Origin: Aquificaceae bacterium
GTDB taxonomy: Bacteria; Aquificota; Aquificia; Aquificales; Aquificaceae
NCBI GenBank assembly: GCA_027014185.1
Contig: JALWEK010000111.1
Location: 1-10,956 of the forward strand
Direction: 5' to 3'
DNA length: 10,956 nt
Part shown: piece by piece, positions 1 through 6,826 of the stretch
Layout: the number at the start of each line of letters is the position of its first letter
Position numbering within the stretch: the first letter of the stretch is position 1
The notes under the pieces: generated by a model
What the model was told of the DNA's origin: nothing
Databases searched by the model: none
The model's input: the letters and a program-made list of their open reading frames with translations, nothing else
Translations under genes and position numbers: made by a program

Positions 1-42
1 AAATATAGGTGCTTCAAACAGGAACGCTAATAAAATTCTTAT

Positions 43-1551
43 ATGCTCAAATACCTGGCAGTTCTCAGCGTAGTTTTTCTCTACTTCTTCAACCTCGGTC
101 TGAACCAGGTTTGGCAGCCCAACGAGGCCTTCTATGCGGACGCGGCAAAGAACATGCTGAAGACCGGCGACCTGCTCACACCTGTCTATAACGGGGAGAT
201 CAGGCTCAACAAGCCACCAATGACGTACTGGACCACTGCCCTCAGCTTTTACATCTTTGGAGTAAACGAGTTCGCCCTCAGGTTCTTTCAGGCTCTGGCA
301 GGTCTGGGAACGGGTCTCGTAACCTACCTCTTCGCCAGAAGATTGATCGGCGAAATGGCCGCCCTCGTATCCTTCCTGGCCCTTACGCTTTCCTTCCAGT
401 TCATAGCGAACGCCAGGTACACCTCCCCCGAGGTCCTGCTCAGCTTCTTCTTCACCCTCTCCCTTTACCTTTGGTACCTGAGTTACGAAAGGAAGAGTAT
501 TCTTCTCTTCTTTCTAGCCCTGAACGCCTCCGTTCTCGGGGTTCTCACCAAAGGTCCCGTCGGCTTTATACTCCCTGCGGGTATCACCTTCATATACCTC
601 TTGATAACGGATTGGCGGGAGCTCCTCAAGCCGAAGTATTACCTGGGAACTTTCTACGTTGTTCTCGCCTCGGGGTGGTGGTTCCTGTATCAGTTCCTCA
701 CGAACAGGGAGATATTTGTGGAGATATTCTTAAAAGAGAACATAAGGAGGATATACGCCCTCCAGAGGGATCCTGTTTACTTCTACGCTCTCGATATAAA
801 CGTCTCCTTCCTGCCGTACTCCTTTATCTTTTACGTAGCCCTCGTTTGGGCGGTTTACAGGAGGAGAAAAGATCTTCTGTTTCCACTCGTGTGGTTCTCA
901 ACGGTGTTCATCCTGTTCACCATAGTCAAGATGAAGATCCCCGTGTACATAATGCCGGCGTTTCCAGCCATGGCGATAATCACGGCAGCCCTGCTCACAG
1001 CTGGGGACTGGCGGAAGATACTCCTTCCCTCCTCCATCTTCCTGTCGATCCTTGCGATGATAGCAACCATCCTGGGCGCCTTTCTCCTCAAGTTTAGCCT
1101 TCCTGCTCTTATCCTGTGTTTGCTGATCCCCGCCGTGTTCCTGCTCAAAAGACTCTTCCACCTTGCTCCGGCGGCGGCCGGGTTCTCACTGCTCCTGTAT
1201 CTCTCCTCGGTCCTGCTGCCTGAGGTGGAGAAACACAGGCCCTACAGGGACATAGGTGAGTTCGTAAGGTCGATCGATCCTGAGGGCAAGATGCCCACCT
1301 ACGAGATCGGGGCATTCCATCACAACCTGCCCTTTTACGCGGACAGGGTGATAATCAGGAACGCTAAGCCCGGAGACATCAGAGGAAAGGCTATAGTCCT
1401 AGTTAGAGAAGGGGTTATGGACTGCAGGGCGTTGAAAGAGTGGAAGGTGTACAGGGGTTCGGAATCCAGGTTCTTTAGATTTCTGACGGACATTAAGAGA
1501 GGCAGGAACTTTTACGATCTTAAGCTTTGCATTTTCCCGAACGGAAGTTAA
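43..1551 (+). CDS. ArnT/PMT-like membrane glycosyltransferase (GT-C fold)
   Basis: A 502-residue polytopic membrane protein that probably moves a sugar from a lipid-linked donor onto an acceptor (lipid, glycan or protein) on the outer face of the cytoplasmic membrane. A first membrane segment (about residues 3-20) is followed by the family's outer-loop motif PNEAFYADAAKNML (26-39) and NKPPMTYW (56-63), close to the ArnT pattern in which a DE pair precedes KPPMTYW. TKGP (169-172) and a KIPVYIMPAFPA stretch (298-309) match other conserved loops of the PMT_2/ArnT group. About ten hydrophobic segments run to residue 395, then a soluble tail of about 105 residues. The first acidic residue of the DE pair is Asn27 here. 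The ATG at 43 lacks a Shine-Dalgarno sequence, but the membrane helix starts at once, so a later start is unlikely. Donor and acceptor cannot be told from sequence; 4-amino-arabinose transfer should not be assumed. nuoE follows after 11 bases and is functionally unrelated. Confidence 0.85.
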   Translation: MLKYLAVLSVVFLYFFNLGLNQVWQPNEAFYADAAKNMLKTGDLLTPVYNGEIRLNKPPMTYWTTALSFYIFGVNEFALRFFQALAGLGTGLVTYLFARRLIGEMAALVSFLALTLSFQFIANARYTSPEVLLSFFFTLSLYLWYLSYERKSILLFFLALNASVLGVLTKGPVGFILPAGITFIYLLITDWRELLKPKYYLGTFYVVLASGWWFLYQFLTNREIFVEIFLKENIRRIYALQRDPVYFYALDINVSFLPYSFIFYVALVWAVYRRRKDLLFPLVWFSTVFILFTIVKMKIPVYIMPAFPAMAIITAALLTAGDWRKILLPSSIFLSILAMIATILGAFLLKFSLPALILCLLIPAVFLLKRLFHLAPAAAGFSLLLYLSSVLLPEVEKHRPYRDIGEFVRSIDPEGKMPTYEIGAFHHNLPFYADRVIIRNAKPGDIRGKAIVLVREGVMDCRALKEWKVYRGSESRFFRFLTDIKRGRNFYDLKLCIFPNGS

Positions 1552-1554
1552 AAT
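1526..1554 (+). promoter_or_regulatory. Candidate nuoE promoter (TTTGCA-N17-TAAAAT)
   Basis: TTTGCA at 1526-1531 and TAAAAT at 1549-1554 are separated by 17 bases, the spacing of a sigma-70 type promoter. The -10-like hexamer overlaps the stop codon of the glycosyltransferase and lies 8 bases before the nuoE ATG, so transcription would begin at or next to the start codon. nuoE has no good Shine-Dalgarno sequence (GGAAG lies 15 bases away), which fits a leaderless message. The -35 match is partial and the site is unproven. Confidence 0.35.
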
Positions 1555-1562
1555 TTATAACC

Positions 1563-2027
1563 ATGTTTGAGCAGGAACTCCTGGAGAAGCTAAACAAGCA
1601 CATAAACTACTTCCCCCGCAAGGAGCAGGCGATCCTCCTCTGTCTCCACACAATACAGGATCACTACGGCTACATACCTCAGGAGAGTCTCAGACCCCTG
1701 TCTGAGCTTCTGGGAATGCCTCTCAACCACGTGGAACAGGTGGTCGCCTTCTATGACATGTTCGACAGGGAAACCCCCGCCAAGTACAGGATAAGGGTCT
1801 GCGTGAGCGTGGTATGCCACTTCCTCGGCAAGCACGAGCTTCTGAAAGCTCTGGAGAAAATACTCAAGATAAAGCCAGGTGAGGTTACACCCGACAGGAA
1901 GTTCAAGATAGTTCCCGTTCAGTGTCTGGGGGCCTGTTCTGAGGCTCCGATCTTCATGATTAACGAGGATACCTACAAGTTCGAAGGAGAGGAGAAGTTA
2001 AATGAGATCCTATCCAGCTATACCTGA
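1563..2027 (+). CDS. nuoE: NADH-quinone oxidoreductase subunit E (NuoE, 24 kDa type)
   Basis: A 154-residue thioredoxin-fold subunit that holds the [2Fe-2S] cluster N1a beside NuoF in the peripheral arm of respiratory complex I, on the cytoplasmic side. The N-terminal part (about 1-75) is the helical region, with RKEQAILLCLHTIQDHYGYIP typical of the family. The cluster ligands are visible as C80-x4-C85 (CVSVVC) and C121-x3-C125 (CLGAC). The length is normal for bacterial NuoE. The ATG at 1563 is preferred over an in-frame TTG at 1527, which would overlap the upstream gene by 25 bases and add a 12-residue extension with no family counterpart. Its 3' end overlaps nuoF by 26 bases, so the two are surely co-translated. 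The rest of the Nuo complex is not in the window, so NuoEF forms a detached module here. Confidence 0.96.
   Translation: MFEQELLEKLNKHINYFPRKEQAILLCLHTIQDHYGYIPQESLRPLSELLGMPLNHVEQVVAFYDMFDRETPAKYRIRVCVSVVCHFLGKHELLKALEKILKIKPGEVTPDRKFKIVPVQCLGACSEAPIFMINEDTYKFEGEEKLNEILSSYT
1984..1994 (+). promoter_or_regulatory. Ribosome binding site of nuoF
   Basis: AAGGAGAGGAG ends 7 bases before the nuoF ATG at 2002 and lies inside the nuoE coding region. It fixes the nuoF start within nuoE and so supports the 26-base overlap and translational coupling of the two subunits. Confidence 0.7.
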
Positions 2028-3279
2028 GATATACGCGGAAACGACTCTCAACATGCTCCTTAAGAGGGCTAAAAAGCCCAGGGTCCACTCCATAGAGGAG
2101 TATCTAAAAGAAGGGGGCTACCAGGCTCTCGAGAAGGCCTTCAACATGTCCCCCGAGGAGATAATCGACTGGGTCGAGAAGAGCACCCTTAGGGGAAGGG
2201 GAGGCGCGGGCTTCCCCACGGGGACCAAGTGGAAGTTCGCGGTCCAGAACCCGGCTCCCAGATACTTCATCTGCAACGCGGACGAGTCTGAGCCGGGGAC
2301 CTTCAAGGACAGGATACTGATAGAGAGGGACCCACACCTTCTCTTAGAGGGGATGATAATCTCTTCCTACGCCATAGGAGCCAACGAGGCCTTCATATAC
2401 ATAAGGGGAGAGTACACAGCGGGCTACTACATACTTCTCGACGCGATAAAGGAGGCCAAGGAGAAGGGGTTTCTCGGCAAGAACATTCTCGGCTCGGGGT
2501 TCGATCTCGAGATATACGTGGCGAGGGGCGCTGGAGCCTACATATGCGGTGAGGAAACGGCTCTCATAGAGTCCTTGGAAGGAAAGAGAGGCCATCCCAG
2601 GCTCAAGCCCCCATATCCCGTCCAGGTGGGGCTCTTCGGAAGACCCACGGTCGTGAACAACGTAGAGACCATATGCAATATACCCTTCATAATCAGTATG
2701 GGCTGGGAGGAGTATAGGTACATCGGCCCCAGCGACTACGCTGGCCCCAAGCTCTTTCCCGTGAGCGGTAAGGTTAAAAAGCCGGGAGTCTATGAGCTTC
2801 CAATGAACACGACCCTCAGGGAGGTGATCTTCAAGTACGCCGGGGGGACGATAGGGAACAAGAAGGTCAAGGCGGTCTTCTCGGGAGCCCTGGACTGCTT
2901 CTCGGGAGAGGAGCTGGACATGCCGATGGATTACTCGCCCTTCGGCTTTGGCGGAACTGGAACTGTTATGGTCTTTACCGAAGACGATGACATAGTGGAG
3001 GCGTGTCTGCAGGTGGCCAAGTTCTACGAGCACGAGACCTGCGGCCAGTGCACACCCTGCAGGGTGGGATGCCACGAGCAGGCGGTCCTTCTCGAGAGGA
3101 TCTACAGAGGAGAAGCCACCGAAAAGGACTGGGAAGGTTTCGTGTTCATCAACAGATACATCCAGCCCACCTCCATATGTGGTCTGGGTGCTGTCGCGGG
3201 GAGGCTCATAAAACAGGCCATGGAGAAGTTTCCCGAGGAGTTCGAGGCCTACAGAAAGAAACTCAAGCAGGCTATCTGA
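2002..3279 (+). CDS. nuoF: NADH-quinone oxidoreductase subunit F (NuoF, 51 kDa type)
   Basis: A 425-residue subunit that binds NADH and FMN and starts electron flow into complex I. Visible motifs, in order, are the FMN-binding glycine-rich loop GRGGAGFPTGTKW (65-77), ICNADESEPGTFKDR (90-104), the NADH/FMN segment GAGAYICGEETALIESLEG (177-194) with the basic run KRGHPR (195-200), a SLBB-type region (about 250-330), and the [4Fe-4S] N3 ligands C347-x2-C350-x2-C353 with the distal C393 (TSICGLG). The length is typical for bacterial NuoF. It is overlapped by nuoE upstream and, on the opposite strand, its last 8 bases overlap the end of the DUF2391-like gene, so no separate terminator fits between them. 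NADH is presumably the electron donor; electrons pass on to subunits encoded elsewhere. Confidence 0.97.
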   Translation: MRSYPAIPEIYAETTLNMLLKRAKKPRVHSIEEYLKEGGYQALEKAFNMSPEEIIDWVEKSTLRGRGGAGFPTGTKWKFAVQNPAPRYFICNADESEPGTFKDRILIERDPHLLLEGMIISSYAIGANEAFIYIRGEYTAGYYILLDAIKEAKEKGFLGKNILGSGFDLEIYVARGAGAYICGEETALIESLEGKRGHPRLKPPYPVQVGLFGRPTVVNNVETICNIPFIISMGWEEYRYIGPSDYAGPKLFPVSGKVKKPGVYELPMNTTLREVIFKYAGGTIGNKKVKAVFSGALDCFSGEELDMPMDYSPFGFGGTGTVMVFTEDDDIVEACLQVAKFYEHETCGQCTPCRVGCHEQAVLLERIYRGEATEKDWEGFVFINRYIQPTSICGLGAVAGRLIKQAMEKFPEEFEAYRKKLKQAI

Positions 3280-3763
3280 TCATGTCCACCCCGAGGCTCC
3301 CCACGAGGGAGAAGACGGTAACGAGGATGGAAGCCTTCAGAAACCACTCCCAGTTGTCTAAGAAGTTGGGGTAAACTCCCAGGACGTACAGGGTAATAGA
3401 GGAGACCACGAAGGCTATAAGGGAGCTCGTTATGAGCCTGAGGGGCAGGAAGCCGGCCACATCTTGGGACTCCCACCTCTGGAGCTTTGAGTGTTTTATA
3501 AAGAAGTAAACTACGCCTAAGGCTCCGAGCATTATCAACAGAACTCTCCCCAGGGATATCTTGCTCGAGATCTCCCATATCTCCTCGGTCATAGAGATGG
3601 GGAAGGCTATTATCAGCGCCCCTATGCACTCCTGGACAAAGTCGTCAAAACCGAACCTGTCTGGCCTTTGCTCTACCTCGATCCTTTCCCTTATCTCTCT
3701 GAGATCCTCCTGAAGGTCCTTTATGCTCTCTTCCATGTTCTTCAGTCTATCCTCGCTTCCCAT
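3272..3763 (-). CDS. DUF2391-like integral membrane protein with N-terminal coiled coil
   Basis: A 163-residue protein of unknown function. Residues 3-31 form a highly charged helix with hydrophobic residues at L7, M10, I14, L17, L21, I24 and I28, a regular 3-4 heptad spacing, so a coiled coil that may join subunits. Four hydrophobic segments follow (about 43-62, 71-90, 107-130, 141-162). The segment around ECIGALIIAFPISMTEEIW (45-63) resembles the conserved N-terminal part of the DUF2391 (TIGR02587-like) membrane family; this assignment is from memory and tentative. The ATG at 3763 is preferred over the one at 3736 because the heptad begins at residue 7. It is a lone minus-strand gene between plus-strand neighbours, with its end overlapping nuoF and its start 24 bases from that of pgpA. 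No Shine-Dalgarno sequence is seen. There is no signal peptide apart from the membrane helices and no catalytic motif. Confidence 0.78.
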   Translation of the reverse strand: MGSEDRLKNMEESIKDLQEDLREIRERIEVEQRPDRFGFDDFVQECIGALIIAFPISMTEEIWEISSKISLGRVLLIMLGALGVVYFFIKHSKLQRWESQDVAGFLPLRLITSSLIAFVVSSITLYVLGVYPNFLDNWEWFLKASILVTVFSLVGSLGVDMIR

Positions 3764-3787
3764 GGCAACTGAGTTATTATAAGCTCC
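3764..3787. promoter_or_regulatory. 24-base divergent promoter region (DUF2391-like gene / pgpA)
   Basis: Only 24 bases separate two divergent start codons. The spacer has an AT-rich core, TTATTATAA, at 3774-3782. Read on the minus strand it contains TATAAT (3781-3776), 12 bases before the ATG of the DUF2391-like gene; read on the plus strand it contains TATTAT (3775-3780), 7 bases before the pgpA ATG. The two -10-like boxes share bases, so both promoters may not fire at once. No clear -35 boxes were found; they would lie inside the opposite gene. Neither gene has a Shine-Dalgarno sequence. Confidence 0.4.
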
Positions 3788-4216
3788 ATGATACGGGAGC
3801 TTATAGCCACAGGCCTGTTCGTGGGAAGGCTTCCCGCTCCCGGAACCCTGGGAACACTGTGGGGCGTGCCGATAGTGTATCTGGTCTCCTTCAGCCCTTG
3901 GACGATCCTTGTGGCCCTCGGCGTCCTCTTTTTCCTAGGTCTTGTATCTTCCAACGAGGTGATAAGGATGACGGGAGATAGCGACCCGGAGGAGGTCGTG
4001 ATAGACGAGATCGTGGGATACGTGGCCTGCTTTATCTTCGTTGAGCCTACCCTAAAGACTTATCTCCTCGCCTTCCTGATCTTCAGAGTCTTAGATATAG
4101 TCAAGCCCTTCCCGGTAAACCTCTTCGAGAAGCTCCCGGGGCCCTACGGGGTTATGATGGACGACCTGGTGGCTGGTCTTATGACTTCCTTTATCCTCTT
4201 CCTGCTGCTAAAATAG
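3788..4216 (+). CDS. pgpA: Phosphatidylglycerophosphatase A
   Basis: A 142-residue membrane enzyme that removes the phosphate from phosphatidylglycerophosphate to give phosphatidylglycerol, the last step in making this membrane lipid. Family motifs are GRLPAPGTLGTL (13-24), the acidic DPEEVVIDE (66-74), FRVLDIVKPFP (99-109) and PGPYGVMMDDLVAG (117-130). The acidic clusters bind Mg2+ in this family. Three to four membrane segments are visible (about 27-53, 77-105, 127-141). The length is slightly short for PgpA (usually 150-170) but no motif is missing. The ATG at 3788 has no Shine-Dalgarno sequence and follows a TATTAT box by 7 bases. mqnD starts 7 bases downstream on the same strand, so the two could form an operon, though they belong to different pathways. 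Confidence 0.93.
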   Translation: MIRELIATGLFVGRLPAPGTLGTLWGVPIVYLVSFSPWTILVALGVLFFLGLVSSNEVIRMTGDSDPEEVVIDEIVGYVACFIFVEPTLKTYLLAFLIFRVLDIVKPFPVNLFEKLPGPYGVMMDDLVAGLMTSFILFLLLK

Positions 4217-4223
4217 TTGGGCC

Positions 4224-5060
4224 ATGAAGATACGGATAGCCCACAGCCCCGACTCGGACGACGCCTTCATGTTCTACCCCCTCGTTAAGGGGACAATAGA
4301 TACGGAAGGTCTCGAGATAGAGCACGTCCTCGCGGACATCGAAACACTGAACAGGGAAGCCCTCAAGGGAACCTACGAGGTCTCGGCGATCTCTTTCCAC
4401 GCATACCCCTACGTGGCGGACAAGTATCTGGTCCTTCCGAGCGGCGGGAGCGTGGGAGAGGGCTACGGCCCTGTGGTGGTAGCCAGGGAAAAGCCGGAGA
4501 GCCTCAAAGGAAAGAGGATAGCGGTTCCGGGGAAGCTCACGACCGCCTACCTGACCTTAAAGCTCTACGAGCCCGAGTTCGAACCCGTGGTGGTCCCCTT
4601 CGACAGGATAATAGAGGAGGTTTTAAAAGGTAGCGTAGATGCGGGCCTCGTCATACACGAGGGGCAGCTGACCTATCCCGACTACGGACTCGTGAAGGTT
4701 GTGGACCTGGGAGAGTGGTGGAAGGAAGAGTACGGCCTTCCCCTGCCCTTGGGATGCAACGTGGTGAGGAAAGATCTGGGAAAGGAGACAATAAAGAAGA
4801 TTGAAAGGCTCATGAAAAAGAGCGTGGAGTTCTCCCTGAGAGAGCGCGAGAAGGCCCTCTCCTATGCCATAGATTACGCGAGGGATCTGGAAGAGGATCC
4901 GGAGAGGACGGACAGGTTCGTGGGGATGTATGTGAACGAGAGGACTATCGACTACGGGCCGGACGGAAGGGAGGCCGTGAGACTACTTCTGAGGCTCGGC
5001 AGAGAGAGGGGGATAATAGAAGTGGATATACCGGAGGTTATATTCTCCGACGAGATTTAG
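4224..5060 (+). CDS. mqnD: 1,4-dihydroxy-6-naphthoate synthase (MqnD), futalosine pathway
   Basis: A 278-residue soluble enzyme with the periplasmic-binding-protein-like fold of the MqnA/MqnD family. MqnD converts cyclic dehypoxanthinyl futalosine to 1,4-dihydroxy-6-naphthoate in menaquinone synthesis. Supporting motifs are SPDSDDAFMFYPLV (8-21), ISFHAYPYV (56-64), the TT pair in PGKLTTAYL (102-110), IHEGQLTY (144-151) with His145, the proposed catalytic histidine of the family, and DLGEWWKEEYGLPLPLGC (161-178). The HEG..TY plus DLGEWW pattern is that of MqnD rather than MqnA. The SPDSDD opening differs from the SPCPND of Thermus-type enzymes and recalls, from memory, the campylobacterial form. 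No Shine-Dalgarno sequence is seen; TAAAAT at 4209-4214, inside the end of pgpA, lies 9 bases upstream. The TAG stop overlaps the stop of mrdA on the other strand. The product would feed the quinone pool that complex I reduces. Confidence 0.88.
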   Translation: MKIRIAHSPDSDDAFMFYPLVKGTIDTEGLEIEHVLADIETLNREALKGTYEVSAISFHAYPYVADKYLVLPSGGSVGEGYGPVVVAREKPESLKGKRIAVPGKLTTAYLTLKLYEPEFEPVVVPFDRIIEEVLKGSVDAGLVIHEGQLTYPDYGLVKVVDLGEWWKEEYGLPLPLGCNVVRKDLGKETIKKIERLMKKSVEFSLREREKALSYAIDYARDLEEDPERTDRFVGMYVNERTIDYGPDGREAVRLLLRLGRERGIIEVDIPEVIFSDEI

Positions 5061-6826
5061 ATTTCCCTGTTGAGACCCTCTATGTATATCCTCTCCATGA
5101 TCTTCCTAGCTATGGGGGCCGCGGTTCTACCTCCGGACTCCCCGTGCTCCACGAGGACCCCTATCACGAAAAGCGGGTCCCTGTAAGGGGCAAAGCCCAC
5201 AAACCATGCATGGTCTCTGAGCCTCCAGGGGAGCTTCTTTTTCTTTTTTCCCCTCCTTATAAAGGCGACCTGGGCTGTCCCCGTTTTGCCCGCCATGTCC
5301 ACGATGGTGGAGAAGGCCCTCGCTCCCGTTCCCCTCCTGACCGCCTCCCTAAGGCCTCTCCTGATGATGGCGAAGTACTCCTGCCTTCCCTTAACCACCT
5401 TCCAGACCTTTCTCCTGTTCTTCCACAGGACCTTCCCCGAGGGGTCCCTTATCTCCCTCAGCAGGGTGGGCCTGTATATGACCCCGTTGTTCACGATCCC
5501 CATCATCATCAGGGTCTGCTCCAGGAGAGTGGAGAGCATGTAGCCCTGGCCTATGCTCAGGTTTACCGTGTCCCCGTCGTACCAGGGCTGGCCGAAGCGC
5601 CTCCTCTTCCACTCCGGTGTAGGCAGGAAACCTCTTTTGGTTGGTATCTCAACAGGTATCCTCTCCCCGTATCCGAACTTTCTCGCGTACCTGATTATGG
5701 TAGAGGGTCCGATCTCGTAGCCGTAGGTGTAGTAGTAAACGTCGCCGGACTCCTCGAGGGCTTTTATTATGTTCATCTGGCCGTGGCCGTAAACGTTCCA
5801 GCAGAAGAACCTTCTGTTTCCGAGGAAAAAGCTCCCGGTACAGAGAACCCTCTCCCAGGGGGAGGCGGTCTTGGTTTCGAGGATGGCGTAGGAGATGGGG
5901 ACCTTGAGAACCGATGCGGGCGGGTACCTGCCGCTAGTTGCCCGGTTGAACATGGGCTTCAGCTTGTTCTTCCTCAGCTTCTTCCAGTCTTTGTAAACCC
6001 TGTTGGGGTCGTATCCGGGTATGCTCGCCAGAGCGAGGATCTCTCCGGTTTTGGCGTTCATCAGGACCACCGCGCCCGCGGGCTGACCTGACTCGTAGAA
6101 GACATCCTCCACTATCTTCTGCATCCGGAGGTCTATCGTGAGGACAAGGCTGTTCCCCTTTACAGGTTCCTCTCTTTTGAGGGTCTTTAGGATCTTTCCC
6201 ACCGCGTTGACCATGACCTCTTCCCTTCCGAGCTGTCCCAAGAGGACGTGGTCCATGCTCCTCTCTATGCCCAGCTTGCCCACGAAGCTCCTTGGGGCTA
6301 TCCTCTCCCCGAACTTCTCGAGTTCTTTCTTCGAAGGGTAGCCCACGTAGCCTATAACGTGGCAGAGCCTCTTTCCGTGGGGATAAACCCTTTTGGGGAC
6401 CACCTCAACGAACACACCAGGAAGGCGGTAGCTGTTAGCGTAGAAGAGGCTTAGCTCCTCCTGAGATAGATCCTCCCTTATCCTGACCGGTTCAACACCT
6501 CCGGGGTTCTCCCTTATAACCTTCTCAAGATCCACATTGAAGAGAGCCTTCAGGTTCCTCTTGAGAGTTTCCAGCTCCTCCTTGCCCAGTCTGTGGTAGT
6601 CGAGGCTGAGGACGTAACGTGGCTCGTCGTAGGTTAGCTTCTCGCCCCTCCTGTCGTAGATATCACCCCTCGGAGGGTAGAGCTTCCTGACCCTCAGGTA
6701 ATTTCTCTTGGATAGCTCCCTGTACCTTTCACCCCTCAGGACTTGAACCTGAAAGAGCCTACCAGCTATCAGCATGAAGATGGCGGTCAGACCGGATAGT
6801 AAAAGGAGAAAGACACGCCGGCTCAT
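5057..6826 (-). CDS. mrdA: Penicillin-binding protein 2 (elongasome transpeptidase)
   Basis: A 589-residue class B penicillin-binding protein that cross-links peptidoglycan during side-wall growth of rod cells, working with RodA and MreBCD at the outer face of the inner membrane. It has one N-terminal membrane anchor (about 5-25), the PBP dimerisation (pedestal) domain from YPPRGDIYDRRG (50-61) to about 210, and a transpeptidase domain with the active serine in SVLK (305-308), SGD (360-362, where PBP2 enzymes carry SxD rather than SxN) and KTGTAQ (514-519), then HGESGG (561-566). A basic run RRGKKKKK (524-531) precedes RDHAWFVGFAP, a PBP2 signature. The length fits the family (about 600-630). 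The ATG overlaps the mreD stop as ATGA, with GAAGGA at 6836-6831 as ribosome binding site. It is the last gene of the operon; rodA does not follow, since mqnD converges directly on it. Confidence 0.95.
   Translation of the reverse strand: MSRRVFLLLLSGLTAIFMLIAGRLFQVQVLRGERYRELSKRNYLRVRKLYPPRGDIYDRRGEKLTYDEPRYVLSLDYHRLGKEELETLKRNLKALFNVDLEKVIRENPGGVEPVRIREDLSQEELSLFYANSYRLPGVFVEVVPKRVYPHGKRLCHVIGYVGYPSKKELEKFGERIAPRSFVGKLGIERSMDHVLLGQLGREEVMVNAVGKILKTLKREEPVKGNSLVLTIDLRMQKIVEDVFYESGQPAGAVVLMNAKTGEILALASIPGYDPNRVYKDWKKLRKNKLKPMFNRATSGRYPPASVLKVPISYAILETKTASPWERVLCTGSFFLGNRRFFCWNVYGHGQMNIIKALEESGDVYYYTYGYEIGPSTIIRYARKFGYGERIPVEIPTKRGFLPTPEWKRRRFGQPWYDGDTVNLSIGQGYMLSTLLEQTLMMMGIVNNGVIYRPTLLREIRDPSGKVLWKNRRKVWKVVKGRQEYFAIIRRGLREAVRRGTGARAFSTIVDMAGKTGTAQVAFIRRGKKKKKLPWRLRDHAWFVGFAPYRDPLFVIGVLVEHGESGGRTAAPIARKIMERIYIEGLNREI

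Noticed and set aside
19..30. The 12-base word CAGGAACGCTAA occurs here and again at 1356-1367
   Set aside because: One exact short repeat, the second copy inside the glycosyltransferase coding region in another context, with no symmetry or third copy; probably chance.
1..33. Possible tail of an upstream gene in frame 1, ending in tandem TAA TAA at 28-33
   Set aside because: Only nine codons are visible and they match nothing recognisable; open frames this short occur by chance.
471..1097. 208-codon plus-strand frame inside the glycosyltransferase gene
   Set aside because: Out-of-frame translation of a membrane protein gene, rich in Arg, Pro and Ser, with no plausible start signal.
2344..3075. 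243-codon open frame on the minus strand opposite nuoF
   Set aside because: nuoF is certain on the plus strand from its FMN, NADH and Fe-S motifs; the antisense frame has no recognisable domain.
5144..6091. 315-codon open frame on the plus strand opposite mrdA
   Set aside because: It lies entirely within a gene with all transpeptidase motifs; the translation is Pro-, Leu- and Gly-rich low-complexity sequence with no domain, as expected for the antisense of a biased coding region.
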